Below, piece after piece: positions 6,011 through 11,582 of a stretch of DNA of 11,582 nucleotides (position 1 is its first letter; each line of letters begins with the position of its first letter). Source of the DNA: Clostridiales bacterium UBA8960 (lineage in GTDB: Bacteria; Bacillota; Clostridia; Peptostreptococcales; Acidaminobacteraceae); the NCBI GenBank assembly GCA_003482695.1, contig DMYC01000131.1, positions 1 through 11,582 on the forward strand, read 5' to 3'. The translations under genes and the position numbers were made by a program. The notes below the pieces were generated by a model. The model was not told the origin of the DNA and did not search any database. It was given only the letters and a program-made list of their open reading frames with translations.

Positions 6011-6592
6011 ATGGAAAATGCAAGTATTTTTGTCATAATGGTCAGTGCAATTCTCGTTAACAACTTTGTCTTATCGAGATTTTTAGGGATTTGTCCATTT
6101 TTAGGCGTTTCAAAGCAAGTAGAAACAGCATTTGGCATGGGTATGGCGGTTACGTTTGTTATTACACTTGCAGGTACGATCACATACTTTGTGCAGTATT
6201 ATGTACTTGTTAGATTTGGACTTGAGTATCTACAAACAGCAGCGTTTATTCTAGTCATTGCTTCACTCGTTCAGTTTGTTGAAATCGTACTTCAAAAGAT
6301 GAGCCCGACCTTATATCAAGCATTAGGGGTTTTCTTACCACTGATTACCACGAACTGTGCCGTTTTGGGTTTGGCGCTGTTAAATATTCAATATAAATTC
6401 GGTTTGGTTCAGACCATTTTCCACTCATTATTTGCTGCAATCGGTTTTTCACTTGCAATCGTATTGTTCGCAGGTATCAGAGAGAAACTGGAAACGTCTG
6501 ATGTTCCTGGACCTTTTAAGGGTTTTCCAATAGCACTTGTCACTGCAAGCCTTATGTCAATAGCCTTTCTAGGCTTTACCGGCTTAGTATAG
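6011..6592 (+). CDS. rnfA: Rnf complex subunit RnfA (membrane)
   Basis: RnfA (NqrE homologue) pairs with RnfE in the membrane core of the ion-pumping complex; the two have the same fold in opposite orientation. The 193-residue protein has six hydrophobic helices and the conserved cysteine motifs FLGICPFLG (C28) and TTNCAVLG (C116), which with C24 and C107 of RnfE would complete the intramembrane Fe-S site. FAGIREKLE and the C-terminal ITASLM-like helix (here [14 protein letters not shown]) fit the family. ATG 6011 follows an uninterrupted run of seven G (5998-6004) by 6 bases, an unusual but well-spaced ribosome site. The stop TAG overlaps the rnfB ribosome site AGGAGG. Confidence 0.96.
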   Translation: MENASIFVIMVSAILVNNFVLSRFLGICPFLGVSKQVETAFGMGMAVTFVITLAGTITYFVQYYVLVRFGLEYLQTAAFILVIASLVQFVEIVLQKMSPTLYQALGVFLPLITTNCAVLGLALLNIQYKFGLVQTIFHSLFAAIGFSLAIVLFAGIREKLETSDVPGPFKGFPIALVTASLMSIAFLGFTGLV

Positions 6593-6603
6593 GAGGTTAG
6601 AGC

Positions 6604-7431
6604 ATGGATACAAATACGATTATACTCGCAGGTGCCAGCCTTGGTGCCATGGGCTTGATATTTGGTGCACTTCTGGCATTTGCTTCAAAGAAGTTTGCAG
6701 TTGAAATTGATCCAAGAGTGATAGAAGTACGTGATGCAGTACCGGGCGCTAACTGTGGCGCATGTGGTTATCCAGGTTGCGATGGTTTTGCAAATGCTGT
6801 CGTAAGAGGGGATGCCCCTGTTAACGGTTGTCCTGTCGGTGGTGCAGGTGTTGCACAAAGAGTCGCTGAAATAATGGGTCTTGCCGCAGGCGCAACGGTT
6901 AAAAAAGTCGCTCGAGTTAAATGTGAAGGTCACGATGAGAATTGTGGAAACAGATACGATTATGACGGTTTCGATAGTTGTGTGGCTGCAAACATGTTGA
7001 ATGGTGGTCCTAAAAAATGCTTATATGGTTGTATGGGACTAGGTTCATGTGTTCAAGTTTGTCCTTTTGATGCGATTCACATCAATGACAAAGGGCTTGC
7101 AGAAGTCGATCCGGAAAAATGTACCGCATGTAATAAATGCGTCGTCATCTGTCCAAAACTTGTAATTAGTTTAGTGCCATATGAACAACTGACTATTGTT
7201 GCTTGTAATAACAAAGACAAAGGTCCTATGGTTAAGAAAAATTGTAACGTAGCATGTATCGCTTGTGGCATTTGCGAGAGAAGTTGTCCATATGATGCCA
7301 TTCACGTCATTAACAATTTAGCTGAAATTGATTATGATAAGTGTACAAATTGTATGATTTGTGTTGAAAAATGTCCGACGAAAGCCATTCAAGGCGATTT
7401 GTCTAAGAGATTTGTAGAAGCCGTAAGCTAA
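6604..7431 (+). CDS. rnfB: Rnf complex subunit RnfB (ferredoxin-accepting, multi-cluster Fe-S)
   Basis: RnfB takes electrons from reduced ferredoxin. The 275-residue protein has an N-terminal membrane anchor (about 5-28), then the CGACGYPGC motif with C51, C54, C59 and C76 for one [4Fe-4S] cluster. A middle section (C107, C114, C126, then C139/C143/C149/C153 in a CxxxC variant) leads to classical ferredoxin motifs C173/C176/C179/C183, C218/C221/C224/C228 and C247/C250/C253/C257; C201 and C214 are additional. This matches the enlarged clostridial/acetogen type, able to hold five or six clusters, rather than the shorter proteobacterial RnfB with three. The start has a textbook AGGAGG at 6591-6596, 7 bases upstream, overlapping the rnfA stop. 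It closes the operon; a terminator follows within 7 bases. Confidence 0.96.
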   Translation: MDTNTIILAGASLGAMGLIFGALLAFASKKFAVEIDPRVIEVRDAVPGANCGACGYPGCDGFANAVVRGDAPVNGCPVGGAGVAQRVAEIMGLAAGATVKKVARVKCEGHDENCGNRYDYDGFDSCVAANMLNGGPKKCLYGCMGLGSCVQVCPFDAIHINDKGLAEVDPEKCTACNKCVVICPKLVISLVPYEQLTIVACNNKDKGPMVKKNCNVACIACGICERSCPYDAIHVINNLAEIDYDKCTNCMICVEKCPTKAIQGDLSKRFVEAVS

Positions 7432-7437
7432 AGAGTG

Positions 7438-7496
7438 AAGGGTTGTCATTTAACTAGGTCTATTGACTTAATATAATGCCAGCCCTTTATTTTTTT
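7438..7496 (+). terminator. Intrinsic terminator of the rnf operon
   Basis: AAGGGTTG (7438-7445) pairs with CAGCCCTT (7480-7487) with one G-U pair; inside, CATT pairs with AATG and AGGTC-TATT-GACTT forms an apical hairpin, giving a long interrupted stem. The T-rich run TTATTTTTTT follows to 7496. It begins 6 bases after the rnfB stop. Confidence 0.8.
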
Positions 7497-7689
7497 GTTT
7501 AAACGGTTAACAGTATTTGACCCGCTACATTGAATATTTAATTTAATTCATGATTTAGAGTCCCTGTTTTCCTTGTAATTAAAGGTGCATAATGTTAAAC
7601 TATAGTTTAGATTGAGAATGTTATCGTTCTGAATTAAGTGGTAATAAATAGCAATAAATGTAAAAATATGGTATGCTTAAGAGGTCGTA
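7497..7689 (+). other. AT-rich intergenic control region before the DUF4321-maf-radC-mre block
   Basis: No gene is seen in these roughly 190 bases. Visible elements are an inverted pair TGTTTAA-ACGG-TTAACAG (7496-7513), a 14-base perfect palindrome TAAACTATAGTTTA (7596-7609), a small hairpin AGAATG-TTAT-CGTTCT (7615-7630) and a weak promoter candidate at 7573-7601. The region must hold the promoter of the next block unless that depends on read-through from rnf. Confidence 0.5.
7573..7601 (+). promoter_or_regulatory. Weak candidate promoter for the DUF4321-maf-radC-mre operon
   Basis: TTGTAA (7573-7578), 17 bases, then TAAACT (7596-7601) preceded by TG (7593-7594) as an extended -10. Each box matches consensus at four of six positions. 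The -10 forms the left arm of the 14-base palindrome 7596-7609, so a regulator could bind over it. An alternative extended -10, TGGTAATAA at 7639-7647, lacks a good -35. Confidence 0.35.
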
Positions 7690-7938
7690 ATGAGAGTAAA
7701 AGGTAATGATCATTTAGTTTTGTTAGTTTTGCTATTGATTGGTGCGATTTTTGGAAGTTTACTTGGAGCTGCACTCGGTGATGCAATTCCGGTGTTGAAT
7801 TTCGGAAAAAGCATCGGCGTTGACCCTTTTTTAGTTGACCTGAATGTCATTCTTATCACTTTCGGTTTTAAGCTGAACTTAAATGTAGCGGGAATCATAG
7901 GCATCGTAACCGCATTCATCATTTATAAAAGACTATGA
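7690..7938 (+). CDS. DUF4321 small membrane protein
   Basis: This 82-residue protein belongs, by sequence and place, to the small DUF4321 family that sits before maf in many Clostridia. It has two clear membrane helices, roughly residues 8-30 (LVLLVLLLIGAIFGSLLGAA) and 62-79 (LNVAGIIGIVTAFIIY), with a loop containing FGKSIGVDPFLVDLNVI between them. The family's function is unknown. ATG 7690 follows AAGAGGT (7679-7685) closely. The stop overlaps the maf start in ATGA, which points to translational coupling and a conserved partnership with the maf-radC-mre block, perhaps in cell-envelope growth; that link is inference from position only. Confidence 0.8.
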   Translation: MRVKGNDHLVLLVLLLIGAIFGSLLGAALGDAIPVLNFGKSIGVDPFLVDLNVILITFGFKLNLNVAGIIGIVTAFIIYKRL

Positions 7939-8510
7939 ATGTCATTTTAGCCTCGGCATCGCCGAGAAGGGTTGAGTTACTTGGACAATTCCATATTTCA
8001 TTTAAAGCCATTCCAAGCGATATTGAAGAAATAGTACGTCATGGCGAAACACCTATACAGAACGTCATGGGTTTATCTCTGGAAAAAGCTTTAAAATTGT
8101 CTTGTGATTATAAAGATTCACTGATCATAGCATGTGATACCGTGGTATTCGATGGTCGAATATTGAATAAACCTAGAGATCGAGAGGATGCTAAAATGAT
8201 GTTGATGTCACTTAGCGGAAAAGATCATGAGGTTTATACAGGCGTTGCTTTAGTACATGTTGCAACGAATCGTAAGTTTGTTGATTACGTTTGCACTAAA
8301 GTGAGATTTGTCGAGTTATCTGAAGAAGACATCGATTTGTACTTAAAGACAGGCGAAGCGGATGATAAAGCAGGTGCATACGGAATACAAGGCTATGGCG
8401 CATTATTGGTAGACAAAATAGATGGCGATTTTTTTAATGTCATGGGTTTGCCGCTCTCTAAACTCAATGTTTTACTGAAAAAACATTTTCAGTTGGATTT
8501 GATTGAATAA
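7935..8510 (+). CDS. maf: Maf-family nucleoside triphosphate pyrophosphatase
   Basis: Maf proteins hydrolyse non-canonical or certain canonical nucleoside triphosphates (dTTP, UTP, modified pyrimidines) to monophosphates, and overproduction blocks septation in Bacillus. The 191-residue protein starts with ILASASPRR (residues 4-12), the nucleotide-binding signature, carries IACDTVV with the catalytic-type Asp68, and ends with GAYGIQGYGA and DGDFFNVMGLPL, all family hallmarks. Length is normal. ATG 7935 overlaps the DUF4321 stop by four bases. No separate ribosome site is needed if translation is coupled. radC starts 10 bases after the stop. Assignment to the dTTP/UTP subgroup is likely but not proven from sequence. 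Confidence 0.93.
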   Translation: MNVILASASPRRVELLGQFHISFKAIPSDIEEIVRHGETPIQNVMGLSLEKALKLSCDYKDSLIIACDTVVFDGRILNKPRDREDAKMMLMSLSGKDHEVYTGVALVHVATNRKFVDYVCTKVRFVELSEEDIDLYLKTGEADDKAGAYGIQGYGALLVDKIDGDFFNVMGLPLSKLNVLLKKHFQLDLIE

Positions 8511-8514
8511 GGAG
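8509..8514 (+). promoter_or_regulatory. Ribosome binding site fixing the radC start
   Basis: AAGGAG lies 6 bases before ATG 8521. A longer reading from TTG 8503 inside maf would run through this site and add six residues, with no ribosome site of its own. Confidence 0.8.
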
Positions 8515-8520
8515 CTTCAC

Positions 8521-9195
8521 ATGATTAAGAACATACCATTTTCTGAGCAACCTCGCGAAAGACTTATTACGAAAGGGGTTGCACATTTAAGCAACTCTGA
8601 ACTGCTTGCCATACTGATTAGAACGGGGTCCATAAAAAGAAATGCCATCGACATCGGTGCAGAGATTATCTCAAGTTGCAATGACGATTTATCTATACTC
8701 GGTGAACTTACGATGGAAGAATTATGTAAGTTTGAAGGTGTTGGAGAGTCTAAAGCTTGTCAACTTCTTGCATCCATTGAGCTTGGTAAGCGACTTAGAC
8801 AAGTAAAGCCTCTTAGAAATATTAGAATGTCGTCGCCTTCAGAAGTGGTCGGTTTTTTTTATGCAGAACTGGCAGACTCTAAAGTGGAAAAATTTATCAC
8901 AGTATTTTTAAATACAAAAAATGAAGTCATTAATTGGGAAGTCATATCCATCGGAAGTTTGAATGCTTCGATCGTCCATCCTAGAGAAGTATTCAATCGA
9001 GCAATCAAGAGAAATGCAGCTTCACTTATCGCCGTACACAATCATCCATCAGGGCACATCGACCCGAGTAAGGAAGATGTCAATATCACAAAAAGGTTAT
9101 TTGAGGCTGGACAGTTAATCGGTATTCCGTTGATTGATCATATAATAATTGGCAAAGAAAAATACTATAGTTTTAAAGAAGAGAATCAACTTTGA
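8521..9195 (+). CDS. radC: RadC-family JAMM domain protein
   Basis: The 224-residue protein (from ATG 8521) has the RadC/UPF0758 layout: an N-terminal helix-hairpin-helix part with LSNSELLAILIRTG and FEGVGESKACQLLASIEL, then a C-terminal JAMM/MPN+ metalloprotease-like domain. The metal motif HNHPSGHIDPSKED gives H173, H175 and D186 (H-x-H-x10-D), all intact. RadC was once called a DNA repair protein, but the name came from a mis-assigned mutation and the true role is unresolved; a DNA-related or deubiquitinase-like peptidase activity is only inferred from the fold. It sits between maf and mreB, the standard Firmicute position, 18 bases before mreB, within the same transcript. Confidence 0.93.
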   Translation: MIKNIPFSEQPRERLITKGVAHLSNSELLAILIRTGSIKRNAIDIGAEIISSCNDDLSILGELTMEELCKFEGVGESKACQLLASIELGKRLRQVKPLRNIRMSSPSEVVGFFYAELADSKVEKFITVFLNTKNEVINWEVISIGSLNASIVHPREVFNRAIKRNAASLIAVHNHPSGHIDPSKEDVNITKRLFEAGQLIGIPLIDHIIIGKEKYYSFKEENQL

Positions 9196-9213
9196 TTACG
9201 AAAGGAAAGAATT

Positions 9214-10239
9214 ATGAGATTCGGATTATTTTATAAGCATTTAGGCATCGATTTAGGCACATCCAACACACTGGTATGTGTAAAAGGCAAAGGAATCGTC
9301 GTAAGAGAGTCATCAGTAGTGGCGATCAACGATAAAGGACAAGTCCTTGCTGTAGGAAGAGAAGCAAAAGAGATGATTGGTAAGACACCTGGACAAATTC
9401 GCGCAATTAGACCACTTAAAGATGGTGTAATCGCGGATTTTGATATCACACAAAAAATGATTAAATATTTTATCAATAAAGCGGTTCCAAACTTGAATAT
9501 ATTCACAGGCGCAAAAGTTGTCGTGGGTATACCGTCACAGATAACGGAAGTAGAGAAAAGAGCTGTCTATGAAGCTTCATTGTCTGCAGGTGCAAAAGAT
9601 GCCTTTTTAATCGAAGAACCTATGGCTGCTGCTATAGGTGCTGATTTGCCTATTACTGAACCAATTGGCAGTATGATTGTCGATATTGGTGGGGGCACAA
9701 CAGAAATCGCTGTCATTTCACTTGGCGGCATCGTGACTAGCCGTTCGATTCGAATCGCTGGTGATGAACTTGATGATTCGATCATCAATTATGTTAGAAA
9801 GAAATACAGTTTGATGATCGGTGAGAGAACGGCTGAAAACATCAAGATGAGCATCGCTTGTGCGATGATCCCGAACCAGGAGCGTCAGTTTGAGATTACT
9901 GGTAGAAATTTAGTGACTGGGCTTCCTAATACACTTGTTTTGCAATCAAGCGAAATATATGAAGCCATTAGAGAACCGATTCAATCCATCATAGAAGGCA
10001 TTAAATCCACACTTGAGAAAACGCCTCCTGAACTTGCTTCTGACATTTACCAAGCGGGTATCGTATTAGCTGGTGGTGGAGCATTGTTACATGATTTGGA
10101 TAGATTGATCAAACTTGAGACTGGTATGCCAGTGAGAATTGCAGACAATCCACTTGATTGCGTCGCAATAGGAACGAGCAAGGCCGTAGAAAGTTTTAAC
10201 GAACTGAGAGAGGTATTCATTAGCTCAAGATCGTTATAA
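9214..10239 (+). CDS. mreB: Rod shape-determining protein MreB (bacterial actin)
   Basis: MreB forms membrane-bound antiparallel filaments that guide lateral cell-wall synthesis by the elongasome. The 341-residue protein has the actin-fold nucleotide motifs: phosphate-1 [11 protein letters not shown] (11-21), phosphate-2 [11 protein letters not shown] (157-167) and adenosine AGGGALL (286-292). [10 protein letters not shown] and [11 protein letters not shown] are also typical of MreB. The first residues (MRFGLFYKH) are hydrophobic and basic, consistent with the membrane-touching N-terminus. Length equals the family norm. AAAGGAAAG (9201-9209) precedes ATG 9214 by 4 bases. mreC follows after 23 bases, so this is the start of a standard mreBCD set, and the organism is presumably a rod. 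Confidence 0.97.
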   Translation: MRFGLFYKHLGIDLGTSNTLVCVKGKGIVVRESSVVAINDKGQVLAVGREAKEMIGKTPGQIRAIRPLKDGVIADFDITQKMIKYFINKAVPNLNIFTGAKVVVGIPSQITEVEKRAVYEASLSAGAKDAFLIEEPMAAAIGADLPITEPIGSMIVDIGGGTTEIAVISLGGIVTSRSIRIAGDELDDSIINYVRKKYSLMIGERTAENIKMSIACAMIPNQERQFEITGRNLVTGLPNTLVLQSSEIYEAIREPIQSIIEGIKSTLEKTPPELASDIYQAGIVLAGGGALLHDLDRLIKLETGMPVRIADNPLDCVAIGTSKAVESFNELREVFISSRSL

Positions 10240-10262
10240 ATTGATGGATAATGGTGGGTAAA

Positions 10263-11096
10263 ATGAACAATCGTTATAGTAAAACCATCATGGTCATTGT
10301 TGGCATTATGCTGGTTGTGTTGATGGTGTTATCATTTGGTGGCAGAGATCGGATCACATTTATTGAAAGTAAACTTGGTTCAGCTCTTGCACCAATTCAG
10401 AGGTTTTTCACATCCGTCGGCAATTTTATTGATGATAAGACGGAGCCTTTGCTGAATGTGTTAAACTACAAAAACTTAAATGAAAACATTTCAAAGGAAA
10501 ACGAGGCGCTCAAAGAGCAAATCGTTTCTTTGACTATGTATCAAAAGGAACTTGCCGAACTTCAAGAATTAAAACGCGCATTAAACTATATTGGTACAGA
10601 CACCAATTTATCATATGTTTCATGTAACGTCATCGCGAAAGATGTGGGCAACTGGTTCAACATGTTTACCATCGACGCCGGCTCAAACCATGGCGTCACA
10701 AAAAATAGTACCGTCATCAATGGAAAGGGTCTAGTCGGACTTGTTTATGAAGTGGGTGAGTCCTGGAGTAAAGTCATATCCATAATCGACCAGAAGTCTT
10801 CTGTAGGTTTTGAAATGCTGAAAGTCGCTGACGACTATGACGGTATTTTGAGCGGGACTATTAATTTTGAACTTATTGGAGAACTGTATGACCCACATGC
10901 AACGACTGTAAAAGAAGGCGATTATATCGTCACATCAGGATTAGGCATGTACCCTAAAGGTATTTTAATCGGCAAAATCAATGAAGTGATCGTAGATAAA
11001 GATTTGTTGCTCAACAAAATAAAAGTAACCCCTGTCGTCGACTTCAAAAAAATCAATAAAGTTATGGTTATACCATATGGGGGAGAAGGCGAGTAA
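10263..11096 (+). CDS. mreC: Rod shape-determining protein MreC
   Basis: MreC links MreB and MreD to the wall synthases PBP2/RodA from outside the membrane. The protein (277 residues from ATG 10263) has one N-terminal membrane helix (about 8-25), a coiled coil from about residue 69 to 108, which mediates dimerisation, and a C-terminal double beta-barrel domain with MFTIDAGSNHGVTKN, GLVGLVYEVG and YIVTSGLGMYPKGILIG, all classic MreC signatures. Two starts compete: ATG 10251, with only a weak GATGGA placed too near, and ATG 10263, with GGTGGG (10253-10258) 4 bases upstream. I prefer the second, but the earlier one would add just four residues. mreD begins 2 bases after the stop. Confidence 0.95.
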   Translation: MNNRYSKTIMVIVGIMLVVLMVLSFGGRDRITFIESKLGSALAPIQRFFTSVGNFIDDKTEPLLNVLNYKNLNENISKENEALKEQIVSLTMYQKELAELQELKRALNYIGTDTNLSYVSCNVIAKDVGNWFNMFTIDAGSNHGVTKNSTVINGKGLVGLVYEVGESWSKVISIIDQKSSVGFEMLKVADDYDGILSGTINFELIGELYDPHATTVKEGDYIVTSGLGMYPKGILIGKINEVIVDKDLLLNKIKVTPVVDFKKINKVMVIPYGGEGE

Positions 11097-11098
11097 AT

Positions 11099-11582
11099 AT
11101 GAAAACCCGTTATGTCGTTCTTTTAGTTTTCATCAATTTCATACTGTCAAGTACGCTGTTTCAGATCTTTAGGATCAATGGCGCACTTCCGAATTTTTCT
11201 ATAATAATAACAGTTGTTTTGGCATCTCTTTCTTCAAAGCGCAATGCCTTTACTTTTGCACTTTTGTCAGGTGCCATACAAGACGTCTTTCTTGGAAGAA
11301 TGTTGGGCATCAATTTTTTGATTTATGGACTGATCGTTTATATTTCCATCATTCTAATCGAGGTCATGTTTAAAGGCAATTTCTTGACGCCCATTTTCTT
11401 GATTGGGCTAAGCACTATTTTTTATCATTTTATATTTTACATCATCATGTTTTTCGTTCAATCTACGATTCCCCTTAATTTGATGTATGTTAAAATCATC
11501 AGTGAAGTTGTTATGAACAGTGTACTTGGGACTTTGATTTATTCAAGGGTTTTTGGACGGGTTCATGGTTATAAATTAGGAG
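11099..11582 (+). CDS. mreD: Rod shape-determining protein MreD (runs off the right edge)
   Basis: A hydrophobic frame opens with ATG 11099 and stays open to the end of the window, giving 161 codons so far. It has about five to six membrane helices. The motif SGAIQDVFLGRMLGINFLIY matches the conserved MreD segment (usually G-x-x-x-D-x-x-x-x-x-x-x-G), and the gene lies directly after mreC, only 2 bases from its stop, with AGGCGAG (11087-11093) as a likely ribosome site inside mreC. MreD proteins are usually about 160-180 residues, so the stop is probably close to the edge. MreD works with MreC to activate the elongation-specific wall synthases. Confidence 0.9.
   Translation, partial: MKTRYVVLLVFINFILSSTLFQIFRINGALPNFSIIITVVLASLSSKRNAFTFALLSGAIQDVFLGRMLGINFLIYGLIVYISIILIEVMFKGNFLTPIFLIGLSTIFYHFIFYIIMFFVQSTIPLNLMYVKIISEVVMNSVLGTLIYSRVFGRVHGYKLG

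Noticed and set aside
7453..7478. TTGACT and TATAAT-like bases within the rnf terminator loop
   Set aside because: The boxes nearly touch instead of being about 17 bases apart, so they cannot form a promoter; the stretch is explained by the terminator.
8503..8520. TTG start adding six residues to RadC
   Set aside because: It would sit inside maf and upstream of the AAGGAG site that is well spaced for ATG 8521.
1..11582. Mobile elements, CRISPR arrays, toxin-antitoxin or phage-defence genes
   Set aside because: Read on both strands, the window shows no repeat-spacer pattern, terminal repeats, transposase or integrase motifs or defence domains; gene order is that of a conserved chromosomal core.

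Overview
The window reads as chromosomal backbone of a low-GC, strictly anaerobic member of the Clostridia (Firmicutes). The reasons are an AT-rich sequence, strong Shine-Dalgarno sites, the clostridial Rnf gene order C-D-G-E-A-B, a clostridial-type multi-cluster RnfB, and the downstream block DUF4321-maf-radC-mreB-mreC-mreD that commonly follows it in this class. I cannot name the genus from sequence alone; a Fusibacter/Acidaminobacter-like lineage is a guess. All protein genes lie on the + strand and the only - strand gene is a tRNA. I found no insertion sequence, integrase, CRISPR array or other sign of recent transfer.

Layout. (1) 1-870: the 3' end of polA, then coaE overlapping it, closed by a hairpin terminator. 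(2) 871-1004: a tRNA-Leu(GAG) on the - strand with its own near-consensus promoter; it shares the symmetric terminator with coaE. (3) 1040-2263: a TauE/SafE-family permease gene and a stand-alone CheY-like receiver gene, apparently one bicistronic unit with a promoter and a terminator. (4) 2264-2552: a leader of nearly 300 bases carrying two candidate promoters, a Rex-operator-like dyad over the -35 of the first, a dyad over the second, and two further inverted repeats. (5) 2553-7431: the complete rnfCDGEAB operon, followed by a terminator. (6) 7497-7689: an AT-rich gap with a 14-base perfect palindrome at a possible promoter. (7) 7690-11582: DUF4321 gene, maf, radC, mreB, mreC and an mreD that runs off the window.

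How the genes work together. The Rnf complex couples electron flow from reduced ferredoxin (entering at RnfB) to NAD+ (at RnfC) with Na+ or H+ export through the membrane subunits A, D, E and G, so it is a main energy-conserving machine of such anaerobes. The next operon joins nucleotide sanitation/septation control (maf), a RadC JAMM-domain protein and the MreBCD elongation scaffold.

No new gene system is visible: every protein belongs to a recognisable family. The least explained parts are the non-coding control regions, above all the Rex-like site and double promoter ahead of rnfC, and the consistently G-rich ribosome binding sites of the rnf genes. Several start codons were moved from the longest possible reading to the one with the better-spaced ribosome binding site (cheY, rnfD, radC, mreC), and rnfE appears to start with TTG.
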